NCBI GenBank assembly: GCA_016711825.1
Contig: JADJSG010000006.1
Span: 1-64,000, forward strand
DNA length: 64,000 nucleotides
Reading direction: 5' to 3'
From: Bacteroidota bacterium
Lineage (GTDB): Bacteria > Bacteroidota > Bacteroidia > Chitinophagales > Chitinophagaceae
Position 1 is the first letter of the stretch. Each line of letters starts with the position of its first letter. Both the position numbers and the translations under genes were made by a program. Below, one piece after another: positions 50,251-59,018 of the stretch. The notes beneath the pieces are model-generated. The model was not told the origin of the DNA. It searched no databases and was given only the letters and a program-made list of their open reading frames with translations.

Positions 50251-50268
50251 TAGTTTTTGGTGTTTATT

Positions 50269-52899
50269 TTATTTGGTGCTGTTTTCACCTAAGCTACCAC
50301 CGCTTGTTGGAGGTGCCTGCTTAGTTACCTCTGGAGCTTTAGCATCAAGTGATGACTGTTCAGCTTCATTGTATGATACTCTTTTTGATTCTGGAAGGTT
50401 ATAAGCAAATGGATCAATGTATTTACCTTTTTGTGTTGGTGTTTTCTCTTTCACTGATACAAAAGGATCTTTCTTCATTCTGGCGTCATTACGCACACCT
50501 TTCACTTCCCAGCTAACTTTTACATTTGGTTGATCGGTAGTAATTTCAAATTGATTATTACTTACCTCTTTACTTACGATAGCACGTGCAAACGTACCGA
50601 TTACTGTCAATTGATATCTGAAATCTTTGTTTAAAGCTTCGAAATAATCAGGCAAAGAAACATTCACTTTGCCATTCGCATCTGTAGTGGCATTTCCACT
50701 GTAAAAGTTGATCACTTCATTACTTTCACTGGCAGCATGTACCAGAATTTTATTTTCAGGATCCAAAGGATGATCAATGGTGAATGCTTTCACACCCACG
50801 GCTGTAAAATTTGAATTCACAACTACATTCCCCGTGCCGTTTTCTATACGTATTCTTTCACCGCCACCACCAAGTTCAAAGATTTGATAATCGTCATTAC
50901 CAGGATTATTTCGGGTATTCCATTGATTCACACCTGCTTTCGCAAAACGCAAGGCGGCATCCCCATTTGCAGCATCAATATCCATCAGGGAGAAGGTACC
51001 GCTCGAGCGACTGCGGATACCAGTTGCACCGCCATGAAGTACATCTAATTTGTAACTTGGTGAAACGGTTTCTCCAATACCTACATTACCTGTTCCATCT
51101 TGTATAACCACACGGCTTCCACCACCGTTCAGTTCAAATATTTCAAAATAATCATCAGCAGGTCTGTTACGCACATTCCATTGATTCACACCTGCTCGTG
51201 CAAAACGCAAAGCAGCATCTCCATTTGCCGCATCAATATCCATGAGCGAAAAGGTACCAGTTGAACGGCTGCGTATACCGGTGGCTCCGCCATGTTGTAC
51301 ATCTAATTTATAACTTGGTGCCGGATTTCCCACACCCACATTAAAACCATCATCCGTTATAATAGAGTTTCCTAAAGTAGTACCGTTAGGTGTGAATTTG
51401 GCTATTGTATTGTCAGTGCCACTGCCGCTTAGCAATCCTGCAGCAGCAGGCAAACTCCATGAAGCAGTTCCGTTTGCATTTCCTGTTAAAATGCTTCCTG
51501 CAGCTTGTGTACCGTCAGAGATCGTTGTTTTTCCTGTACCCAGATTTACACTAAATTTTTGTGTGCCAGCCGCCAAAAAAGCAATATTGTCATTAAGGTC
51601 CTGATATTGAATGCCGTAGTCAGGATAATCAGGACTATGGGCAATAATCATTCTATCGCTGTTATTAACGCCACTTGTGAACATATTGATCATTGGAGCT
51701 GAAGGGGTATTCACCGCAGGAAATTGCAAAGTGCCTGGCTCCGATGTTGAACCGATCTCTACTTTTCCTGAATCCGTAATATTTACTCTTGTGATACCAT
51801 TGGTACCCAAGGCCAGTGAACTGTTCTCTCTGTTTACAATCTCTGCTGCATTATTGTTCATTCTGATTTCCAAACCATCTGTTTTTAAATGCCCGGTAGT
51901 TGCATTCGTAACACGCAAAGTATCTCCTGTTGCTGTATTTCCAAAATGAACATTGGCTGATGGAACAAAGCTACTTCCGATGCCCAGGTAGCCTGTTGAC
52001 TGTTGCGCATTGAAATATAATTTAGTGGTTCCGCCAGTAACAATTCCGATACCTATATTGCCATTATTAGCAAGTAAAAATGGCCCGAGATTATTTCCAA
52101 ATGCTAGCATATTGGCATAAGGAAACATAGAAGCTACCCCAGGATAACCGCCAGGATAAGTACTGCCATATTTTGTAAAAGTTGCATAATTTCCAGCCAC
52201 ATCATTGTACATCAAAAACTTTCCAAAACCTGTGGGGTTTATATTTTGCATACGAAGATGTTCGATATTTCCTGTTGAAGTATAAAGGTGAAGTTTAGAA
52301 GCAGCTGATGGACTTGCTGTACCAATACCTACCGATGTTCCGTTGTCGAAAATCAATGATTTGCCAATAGTGTTCAAGGCCGTAAATTTAGTGAGGTAGT
52401 TGACATCGCCTGCCACATGAGCAGCATTTGAGTTGACAGCACCCGTTCGGGTTTTGTCATTTTCGCTGATATTAGCTGTACCCGCTTTATCAGCATAAAT
52501 GGCATAAGGTACCGACAGGAGCTGGTTGGTACCAGCATCTGCATAGTTGTTACCACCAGTTGGGTCTATTGAGACTTTGATGTATTTATTACCGGTTTCC
52601 CATTTTACTGTTTTCATCTGACCTGTCAAGGCTGTGCCATTACCAATTTGTAATGTATATAATCCAAATTCATTGGTTGTAACAGATTGTGTTTCTTCAT
52701 ATTCTGCAACATTTGCATCAGCAGTAGGCAAAACAGATAATTTTAATGACATTTTTTGATTGCTCATAGGGTTGCCTTTTGCATCCCGGGCAATGCCCTG
52801 ATAATTAAATAATTGGGGTACCTGCGATTGCGCAAAAAGCGTGGCAGAGATTAGTAAGCAGGCTAAGGCTGCAATAAGATGTTTGAATGTTTGTTTCAT
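50269..52899 (-). CDS. Surface fibre protein with duplicated modules, copy 2
   Basis: An 876-residue exported protein. The first ~370 residues align along their whole length with the collagen-like protein at 40485 ([65 protein letters not shown]). The second half is unrelated to it. Two ~85-residue modules each contain YKLDV.HGGATGIRSRS.G and FSLMDIDAANGDAALRFA. They are followed by a C-terminal domain starting KAFTIDHPLDPENKILVHAA and ending before a polar, Lys/Pro-rich tail. That domain is often found at the end of Bacteroidota fibre proteins. No T9SS sorting domain is present. Confidence 0.8.
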   Translation of the reverse strand: MKQTFKHLIAALACLLISATLFAQSQVPQLFNYQGIARDAKGNPMSNQKMSLKLSVLPTADANVAEYEETQSVTTNEFGLYTLQIGNGTALTGQMKTVKWETGNKYIKVSIDPTGGNNYADAGTNQLLSVPYAIYADKAGTANISENDKTRTGAVNSNAAHVAGDVNYLTKFTALNTIGKSLIFDNGTSVGIGTASPSAASKLHLYTSTGNIEHLRMQNINPTGFGKFLMYNDVAGNYATFTKYGSTYPGGYPGVASMFPYANMLAFGNNLGPFLLANNGNIGIGIVTGGTTKLYFNAQQSTGYLGIGSSFVPSANVHFGNTATGDTLRVTNATTGHLKTDGLEIRMNNNAAEIVNRENSSLALGTNGITRVNITDSGKVEIGSTSEPGTLQFPAVNTPSAPMINMFTSGVNNSDRMIIAHSPDYPDYGIQYQDLNDNIAFLAAGTQKFSVNLGTGKTTISDGTQAAGSILTGNANGTASWSLPAAAGLLSGSGTDNTIAKFTPNGTTLGNSIITDDGFNVGVGNPAPSYKLDVQHGGATGIRSRSTGTFSLMDIDAANGDAALRFARAGVNQWNVRNRPADDYFEIFELNGGGSRVVIQDGTGNVGIGETVSPSYKLDVLHGGATGIRSRSSGTFSLMDIDAANGDAALRFAKAGVNQWNTRNNPGNDDYQIFELGGGGERIRIENGTGNVVVNSNFTAVGVKAFTIDHPLDPENKILVHAASESNEVINFYSGNATTDANGKVNVSLPDYFEALNKDFRYQLTVIGTFARAIVSKEVSNNQFEITTDQPNVKVSWEVKGVRNDARMKKDPFVSVKEKTPTQKGKYIDPFAYNLPESKRVSYNEAEQSSLDAKAPEVTKQAPPTSGGSLGENSTK
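50825..51345 (-). repeat. Tandem duplication within the fibre protein
   Basis: Two units of about 260 bp (roughly 51085-51345 and 50825-51085) encode the repeated SYKLDV to GTGN modules. They are alike enough to have arisen by a fairly recent duplication. Confidence 0.8.
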
Positions 52900-52935
52900 T
52901 GTTTTTTATATTTTGATGTTGATTAAAAAAATTGT

Positions 52936-53466
52936 TTAGTTTTCTTTTTGAATTTTAAATGAGAAATTTTCCTCCTGATTGTTGACACTCTTTTTGTGAA
53001 GTATCAGAAAGTAAGTACCTGCAGCGTATGTCCTGAGGCTGATTGAATGTTTGTTGTTGCCTGCATTTCTGTTCATTTTTTCGGTGTAAATGACTCTTCC
53101 GCTGAGGTCATAAAGTTGGAAGCTGAGTTCGGCATCTTCATTTTCAAACGTTTCAATGAATAATATGTTTTCAGTTGGATTAGGATAAACCTTTATGTTT
53201 GTTTCGGACAAAGTCGCAGAACTGCCTTGTTGATTTGGCATTTTTGTTACTGGAATAGTAGGCTGCAAGATGCCCTGAGTAACAGTAATTTTTGAATTAC
53301 TTTGTGTACTGATCAATGTCATTTCTCCAATGGAATAGTCAAAATGGAGTCCATTGATTTTGACAGATTGTCCCGAAACGTTCAGGTTTTGTTGAGCCCA
53401 CGAACGATAATGGAACACAGAGACCATTAGTGTGAAGGCTAAGAAAATTATTTGTTTTTTTATCAT
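52936..53466 (-). CDS. T9SS-sorted small surface protein, copy 2
   Basis: A 176-residue paralogue of the protein at 39919. Shared blocks are [45 protein letters not shown] and FSFKIQKEN, so both the short N-domain and the C-terminal sorting domain are kept. The leader and the linker differ strongly. It lies 36 bp upstream of the copy 2 fibre gene, the same spacing as in copy 1 (35 bp). Confidence 0.8.
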   Translation of the reverse strand: MIKKQIIFLAFTLMVSVFHYRSWAQQNLNVSGQSVKINGLHFDYSIGEMTLISTQSNSKITVTQGILQPTIPVTKMPNQQGSSATLSETNIKVYPNPTENILFIETFENEDAELSFQLYDLSGRVIYTEKMNRNAGNNKHSISLRTYAAGTYFLILHKKSVNNQEENFSFKIQKEN

Positions 53467-54162
53467 TTTGTATTGATTTAGAATGCAATAGTAGTTCGGG
53501 ACACTCTGCTGGAAGATGGTGACTTAGTCTTTGTACATATTTGTTAGCCTATGACATAAAATCTGAGTGAATAACCAACTTACTTCTTTATCGTTTGATT
53601 GTATTTTATATAAATTGAGAAAGAAAATAAACCCATCGTATTATCTGCGTATTTAATTAATGTTATTGCAGATTATAGATATCTCGTTTGTATTTAATAC
53701 CTATGCTTCGCATCTACTTCATTGCTGAGTGCATGCGCAAGACCTAAGTATTCTGAAATTTAAAAGGTTGCTTGGATCAATTCAGGAACACCCATCTTTT
53801 TCAATTGAATGCTATTAAGAACCCTACTACTGAAAACAATCACATTTGATTTTTTTCATCAATATTGCTAAGCCCAGATTTGGCAGTCGAAATCTATTAC
53901 GAGCTAAAACTGCTGCAAATACTCACATTTGTACCAATGACACAATATATTAAAGCGAATAACAAATGAACGATCATTTAAAGTGTCGTTGATATAAAAC
54001 GTATTTGATTTTTCATGATTTCACATCAGCATAGAACAATCAATGATGTATAGCAGACATTAAAAATATTCTCAAACACTTGATTTTTGTTGCTTATTAA
54101 GCACTCTCAACAAGTTTAATTGCATATAAGAAATTAAAAAGCATCCATTGAAAAACCCTTAT
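53467..54162. other. 696-bp intergenic region, no gene seen
   Basis: The longest empty stretch of the intact part. It has many stops in all frames and no tRNA-like cloverleaf, hairpin with T run or family-like peptide was recognised. It precedes the divergent-side start of the copy 2 cassette and could hold its regulatory sequences. Confidence 0.55.
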
Positions 54163-55344
54163 TTAAGCATCCAATGCTTCCAATGCAATTTTAATTCTTT
54201 TAACTGCTTCTTGTAGTTTATCAATAGAAGTGGCATACGAAATACGTATACAATGCGGATTGCCAAAAGCATCACCTGTCACACAACTTACCTGTGCAGC
54301 GTCTAATAAATACATACACAAATCTTCGGCTGTATGAATGTCTTTTTTGCCTATATAATAACTCACATCAGGAAATACATAAAATGCTCCCGGTGGGTTG
54401 TTCACTTTTAAACCTTTGATATCGCGCAAAGCATGTACTAAAAAATCTCTTCTTTCTTTAAAAGCCTGACGCATCATTTGCGTTGGAGCTTTGTCGCCGT
54501 TCAATGCCGCTATGGCAGCACGTTGGGTTATAGAATTGGCACCAGATGTGATTTGACTTTGTATTTTTTCACAAGCTTTAATGATTTCTTTATTGGCTGC
54601 CATATACCCCAAACGCCAGCCTGTCATGGCATAGGCTTTTGATAAACCATTGATAACAATCACCCGATCTTTGATGGCATCAAACTGCGCAATGCTTTCA
54701 TGATTTCCTTCAAAATTGATGTATTCATATATTTCATCTGAAATGATAAAAATATTAGGATGCTTTGCAAACACATCTGCCATGGCACTCAATTCCTCTT
54801 TGCTATAAATAGAACCAGTAGGATTGCAAGGCGATGAAAAAATAAATAATTTTGTTTTGGAAGTAATTGCGCTTTCTAATTGTGTAGCGGTGATTTTAAA
54901 ATCGTTTTCAAAACCGCCAAATAATTGCACCACCACGCCATCAGCCAATTTTACAATATCGGAATAGGTAACCCAAAAAGGAGCAGGTATCAACACTTCA
55001 TCGCCTTCGTTTACCACACTAAGTACTGCATTGGCAATGCATTGTTTAGCGCCCGTACTTACCATCACCTCGTCGGTGGCATAACTTAAATGATTGTCGT
55101 TTTTAAATTTATCTACTATGGCTTGTCTTAACTCAGGAAAGCCAGCTACGGGTGGATATTTTGTATATCCTTCATGCATCGCTTTGATGGCTGCTTCTAT
55201 AATGTGGTCAGGGGTTTTAAAATCGGGCTCACCTAAACTCAGGTCTATGATGTCTTTACCTTGTGATTTGAGTTCGCGGCTTAGTTTGGCCATGCGTATC
55301 GTTTGAGGCTCGTCAATTTTTAAAAGTCTATTGGCTAATTTCAT
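54163..55344 (-). CDS. Aspartate aminotransferase-type PLP enzyme
   Basis: A 393-residue class I aminotransferase (subgroup I-gamma, aspartate/prephenate type). The PLP lysine is K236 in INGLSKAYAMTGWRLGYM. SPCNPTGSIY (Asn174) and IISDEIYEYI (Asp203) bind the cofactor ring, and the C-terminal PHCIRISYATS provides the substrate-carboxylate Arg. Aspartate is the most likely substrate, but other members of the subgroup use prephenate. The start MKLANRLLKIDEPQTIRMAKLSREL is typical. TAACTTTA just upstream resembles a -7 box with one mismatch. Confidence 0.9.
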   Translation of the reverse strand: MKLANRLLKIDEPQTIRMAKLSRELKSQGKDIIDLSLGEPDFKTPDHIIEAAIKAMHEGYTKYPPVAGFPELRQAIVDKFKNDNHLSYATDEVMVSTGAKQCIANAVLSVVNEGDEVLIPAPFWVTYSDIVKLADGVVVQLFGGFENDFKITATQLESAITSKTKLFIFSSPCNPTGSIYSKEELSAMADVFAKHPNIFIISDEIYEYINFEGNHESIAQFDAIKDRVIVINGLSKAYAMTGWRLGYMAANKEIIKACEKIQSQITSGANSITQRAAIAALNGDKAPTQMMRQAFKERRDFLVHALRDIKGLKVNNPPGAFYVFPDVSYYIGKKDIHTAEDLCMYLLDAAQVSCVTGDAFGNPHCIRISYATSIDKLQEAVKRIKIALEALDA

Positions 55345-55453
55345 AGGGCGTAAAGTTAATTTGAAAATTTGAAAATTTTATTCATTTAAAAGGATTAGGA
55401 CTGATTTGCTTTCTGCTGTATGGTTACAATGCATAAAATAAAGGGCGCTGACT

Positions 55454-56047
55454 TTATAATTGCGCAATCAATATTTGTATACAACCAATCAAAAATCCCA
55501 ATACAGCCCCTATGATTTCTACAAACCTAAATTCTTTACTCATGATGGCATTTAATATCTCTTCCAGTTTGTCGCTGCTAAAGTTTGACACTTTATCAGT
55601 TACAATTTTTTCTACATTTAAGTCTTCTTTCATCCCCTCTGTCATTTTCAAAATCAGGGCTGGAAACATCGTTTCAATTTCTTTTACCATGCCTTTTTTT
55701 ATACCATTTAATGAATCGTCTTTAATAAACATTGATAACAAAGGCATTTCCTCTTTCAATTTCACTTTTATAAAGCCGTCAATTTTTTCTTCAATAAAAG
55801 GCATGGCGCGTTGTACCGTTTGAGGGTCATGTAATTTGGCAGATATTTCATCAAATGAAATCAGTTCTTTCGCCACAAGAGATCCTAGTTTTTCTGCAAA
55901 TTGTTTTTGTCGTTTTGGAAAAATACCTTGCAATGAATAACCCAGTATATTTATAGGTTCGCGTGGGTGAAACAGCATTTTAATGGCTAACCAATTTGTA
56001 AACCAACCGATAAAAGCTGCGATAAATGGGAGGGTGTACATAATCAT
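55454..56047 (-). CDS. DUF445-family membrane protein
   Basis: A 197-residue protein. The N-terminal block LPFIAAFIGWFTNWLAIKMLFHPREP plus GIFPKRQKQFAEKLGSLVAKELIS is the DUF445 signature, and a C-terminal helix (VEIIGAVLGFLIGCIQILIAQL) closes it. Long forms of the family have about 400 residues. This is the short type. Function unknown; members sit in the inner membrane. Start could be MYTLPF two codons later. Confidence 0.85.
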   Translation of the reverse strand: MIMYTLPFIAAFIGWFTNWLAIKMLFHPREPINILGYSLQGIFPKRQKQFAEKLGSLVAKELISFDEISAKLHDPQTVQRAMPFIEEKIDGFIKVKLKEEMPLLSMFIKDDSLNGIKKGMVKEIETMFPALILKMTEGMKEDLNVEKIVTDKVSNFSSDKLEEILNAIMSKEFRFVEIIGAVLGFLIGCIQILIAQL

Positions 56048-56166
56048 AATCTATAATATTTAAAGGACCAATGGATCAATCAAACACTCAAGGACTTGGG
56101 CATTTTTTATATGGGCTTGTCCTGATGCATTGGCTTGTAAATGGATAAATGGGTTAAAAAGTTGGG

Positions 56167-57057
56167 TTATTCCACTTCTGTTTTTGCGTAGGCATCTTCA
56201 TGCATCGCAATGTATTTTCGCTCGTTTAAAATATATTTATTGCCTTTGGCTAAAAAGTGTACAACTAAGTTTTCGATAGAAATGGGACTACCATCTGCCA
56301 AATCAGCAATATTGCTGTGTTTGATATTGTGTCCGTCAATGATCACAATCATCCCTGAACCGATGGCTTCCATATAATTACCTTCTGTGATGAGCAAACC
56401 GGTATCTTCACCCAAGCCTATGCCAATGCATTGCGGATTGGAAGCTACAGCCTGAGCCAATCTACCAAAACGACCTCTTTTATCGAAGTGAGAATCGAAG
56501 ATTACATCGCGCATAAAAGCCAGGCCCGTTGTAACTTTTACAGCACCTTTTAAATGTGCATTGGCGGCATTCCCTTCATAAATCATGGTATTACTCATGG
56601 CCATAGCGCCTGCGCTGGTGCCGGCAATTAAAAAACCTTCTTCATAAAAATATCGTTGTTGTAGGATATGATACAATTCAGTACCGCCAAAGGTTGCAGT
56701 CAATCGCATTTGATTGCCACCACTGATCATCACAGCGTCTGCGTTTTTGATACGTTCTATATATTCCTGGTTTTGTGCATCTTCCCGATTTCGAATATTC
56801 AATATTTGCACGTTTTTGCAAGAAAGTTTTGAAAATGCATGCAAATAGTTTTCGCCCACTTCTACAGGTATCATAGAGGCTGTAGTGATGACTTCTATTT
56901 TGCTTTCATTTTGAAATTTCGTTTCGTTGACAATACGTCTTAATATGCCCTGCTCAAAAAAATTAAGATTGTTACGTTGTATAAATCCTTGTTCCAGATC
57001 GGTGCCTTTGTCTTCTGCACCTCCTACCGGAATTAATTTGCCTTTAGGTGTAATCAT
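56167..57057 (-). CDS. cphB: Cyanophycinase (S51 peptidase family)
   Basis: A 296-residue serine exopeptidase of the type that releases beta-Asp-Arg dipeptides from cyanophycin. The catalytic Ser is S148 in GTSAGAMAMS. MISGGNQMRL is the family's GGNQ block, and FDSHFDKRGRFGRL (186-200) matches the His/Arg region typical of CphB. The usual neighbour, cyanophycin synthetase, is not in the window, so it may lie elsewhere or the enzyme may serve another dipeptide store. A minus-strand -7 box is at 57074-57081. Confidence 0.88.
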   Translation of the reverse strand: MITPKGKLIPVGGAEDKGTDLEQGFIQRNNLNFFEQGILRRIVNETKFQNESKIEVITTASMIPVEVGENYLHAFSKLSCKNVQILNIRNREDAQNQEYIERIKNADAVMISGGNQMRLTATFGGTELYHILQQRYFYEEGFLIAGTSAGAMAMSNTMIYEGNAANAHLKGAVKVTTGLAFMRDVIFDSHFDKRGRFGRLAQAVASNPQCIGIGLGEDTGLLITEGNYMEAIGSGMIVIIDGHNIKHSNIADLADGSPISIENLVVHFLAKGNKYILNERKYIAMHEDAYAKTEVE

Positions 57058-57073
57058 GTCTTTGTAGAATGTG

Positions 57074-57081
57074 CAAATATA
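57074..57081 (-). promoter_or_regulatory. -7 promoter box for the cyanophycinase gene
   Basis: CAAATATA on the plus strand is TATATTTG on the minus strand, 16 bases before the start codon at 57057. Confidence 0.5.
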
Positions 57082-57246
57082 TAGGCTTTACCCCATAATA
57101 GTGCTTAAAAAGACCCTAAGTGTATAAAGTGTGTATAGTATTTTCATTTATCTAAATGGTTATTGAATGATGATTTTCATGTTATACCAAAACCTTTTAT
57201 TCGGTAATATGTATTGTAAAGCTTGCATCACTAATCTATTTTAGCA

Positions 57247-57810
57247 TTATGATGATTTTTTTTGCTGATGCAAATGGGTTGGCAAAGCATCCAAACTTAG
57301 TAGGTTATTGTCTTGCTGGTACTTATCGATACCTTCAGCCCCTTTGGTATTAATCCAGTCGAACAATATACTGCGATCGCCTTTATATTCATAAATAGGG
57401 ACTCCATAACCACAAGAAGTTTGTACATGATGTATATGAGCCACAATCAATTGCCGGGTGCCAGGTACATTCGGAAAATGTGTTGCGTAGTGAGCCCATT
57501 CATCTGAATGGGGTAATATGACCTTTCCTTTTCCATACAATCTGAGAATATTGGGCACTTTATCAAACGAGCAAAACATGAAGGTAATGCGTTGGTTTTC
57601 GCGTAAATGAGCCGAGGTTTCATTGCCACTTCCTACAAAATCTAAATAGGCTACATGATTGTCATCCAGCACCTTTAGATGTTCAAGCCCTTTAGGCGAC
57701 AAGTTAATATGCCCGTCGAGACTGAGCGGAGCAGTAGCTACAAAAAACATCTTTTGTTGCTTAATAAATTTTTTGTGTGCTGTGGTGATTTCAGTACTTA
57801 ATTTGCCCAT
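57247..57810 (-). CDS. Pyridoxamine 5'-phosphate oxidase-like FMN-binding protein
   Basis: A 187-residue protein with the split-barrel fold of the PNPOx family. KKFIKQQKMFFVATAPLSLDGHINLSPKG and VAYLDFVGSGNETSAHLRENQRITFMFCSFD are the FMN-binding strands of the HugZ/PNPOx-like group. The gene is not the pdxH oxidase itself, which has a different C-terminus. Likely a flavin or haem-related enzyme. Substrate unknown. Confidence 0.85.
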   Translation of the reverse strand: MGKLSTEITTAHKKFIKQQKMFFVATAPLSLDGHINLSPKGLEHLKVLDDNHVAYLDFVGSGNETSAHLRENQRITFMFCSFDKVPNILRLYGKGKVILPHSDEWAHYATHFPNVPGTRQLIVAHIHHVQTSCGYGVPIYEYKGDRSILFDWINTKGAEGIDKYQQDNNLLSLDALPTHLHQQKKSS

Positions 57811-58144
57811 AGGGTTGATATTTGCTGAAAGGTAAAACCTTCTTTTAATTCATACGAAGGTTTTAGGCTAATTTTTTATTAATGAAACCCAAAATATTCA
57901 TGGATGCTTTCATTCGTGTGAGGGATGGTCGTGGAAATCCTTTTGCATCGCTGCGGATTGATACGCCTTTTACAGGCACTTATTCTGATCGCAGTGAGCA
58001 AAAGATTGCAACAGACAGCCCGACCCGAGGTTTTGGGAGGGGCACACCCCATAAAAATTAACCAAGCCAGCAATGAATATAAACCATCTGTTAGATTTAA
58101 AAATCCATTCTCATCGAGAAAGAATATATTTGTATTTGAATTGA
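57811..58144. other. Intergenic region with a higher-GC island and a possible short ORF
   Basis: A hairpin with arms AAAACCTTC (57834-57842) and GAAGGTTTT is followed by a 60-codon plus-strand frame from about 57881 to 58061. Its peptide matches nothing I know and its G+C is visibly above the surroundings (about 57940-58045). It may be a decayed gene remnant or foreign scrap, so it is not called as a gene. Confidence 0.4.
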
Positions 58145-58579
58145 ATGTTGAATCGTTCTATTATGATGAAAAAAAACAAGTATTTAATCTTCTTTGTTTG
58201 CTTACTGTTGCTGCTGGGTGTTGGATGGAATCAGTTTTACAGTCAACAACGCCACGAAAGGACTACAAAACCTACTGTTGAAACAAGCAACCATACGCAT
58301 AAAAACAACGAAATCCCTGAAAAAGTATACGAGGTATTGTCGTATGTAACGGAGCACAAACAAGCAATGAAGGGTTATGTTGGGGGGCGGGTTTTTGAAA
58401 ATCGCGAAAAACGATTACCTTTATATAATACACAACAAAAACGTATTCAGTATAGGGAATGGGATGTAAACCCTAAAATACCTGGACAAAACCGAGGTGC
58501 GGAGCGATTAATAACGGGCAACGATTTTTCAGCCTGGTATACGCGAAACCATTATCAATCATTTATTAAAATAAAATAA
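58145..58579 (+). CDS. Barnase-family secreted or membrane-anchored ribonuclease
   Basis: A 144-residue protein. The N-terminal helix KNKYLIFFVCLLLLLGVGW is a signal peptide or anchor, and a polar linker to about residue 55 follows. The C-terminal ~90 residues match microbial RNase N1/barnase: YVGGRVFENREKRLP, YREWDVNP, and the ending NHYQSFIKIK. The catalytic residues equivalent to barnase Glu73, Arg87 and His102 are E105, R121 and H136; R117 corresponds to Arg83. All are present, so the enzyme should be active. The start could also be the Met at 58163 or 58166. The inhibitor gene begins 5 bp after the stop. Confidence 0.88.
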   Translation: MLNRSIMMKKNKYLIFFVCLLLLLGVGWNQFYSQQRHERTTKPTVETSNHTHKNNEIPEKVYEVLSYVTEHKQAMKGYVGGRVFENREKRLPLYNTQQKRIQYREWDVNPKIPGQNRGAERLITGNDFSAWYTRNHYQSFIKIK

Positions 58580-58584
58580 ACCAC

Positions 58585-58914
58585 ATGATACAAATCAGTG
58601 AGCATGATTCGTTTTATATTGACGAAAAATCGAGTACCTACTTCGGATTCATACGTGAAGACCAAATTGAAGATATTGAGACTTTTTATGATGAAATCGC
58701 TAAAGCCTTGTCATTTCCTGATTATTTTGGGCGAAACCTTGATGCCCTCGAAGATATGTTGAGTGACCTTGACTGGATACCCTTTCAGCATATCTTTTTG
58801 ATATTTAGAAACAGCAATTCATTGAGCTTAATGCTTGATAATGATTTTGATGCTGTGATGGATATATTGAGTAGTACCATGAATGAAAGACTAGAGATTT
58901 TGTTGATTGACTAG
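58585..58914 (+). CDS. Barstar-family ribonuclease inhibitor
   Basis: A 109-residue acidic protein of the barstar family, which binds barnase in the cytoplasm and blocks its active site. FYDEIAKALSFPDYFGRNLDALEDML (34-59) is the core, and D53 and D57 correspond to barstar Asp35 and Asp39, the residues that contact the barnase active site. DLDWI follows. The N-terminal extension before the core is longer than in classic barstar. It protects the producer from the RNase made by the gene 5 bp upstream. The tight order RNase then inhibitor suggests co-translation. Confidence 0.9.
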   Translation: MIQISEHDSFYIDEKSSTYFGFIREDQIEDIETFYDEIAKALSFPDYFGRNLDALEDMLSDLDWIPFQHIFLIFRNSNSLSLMLDNDFDAVMDILSSTMNERLEILLID

Positions 58915-59018
58915 TCAGTTTATAAACATTTTAAAAAAAATTGTGGAAAAAGCGATACGGTAAAATGGCTCCTGCTATGTGTAAATTGTTACATTTACAG
59001 TTATTAAACCCAATTAAA

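Noticed and set aside
57879..58073. Minus-strand open frame of 64 codons in the higher-GC stretch
   Set aside because: It competes with a plus-strand frame of similar length. Neither has a family match, promoter or ribosome-binding context.
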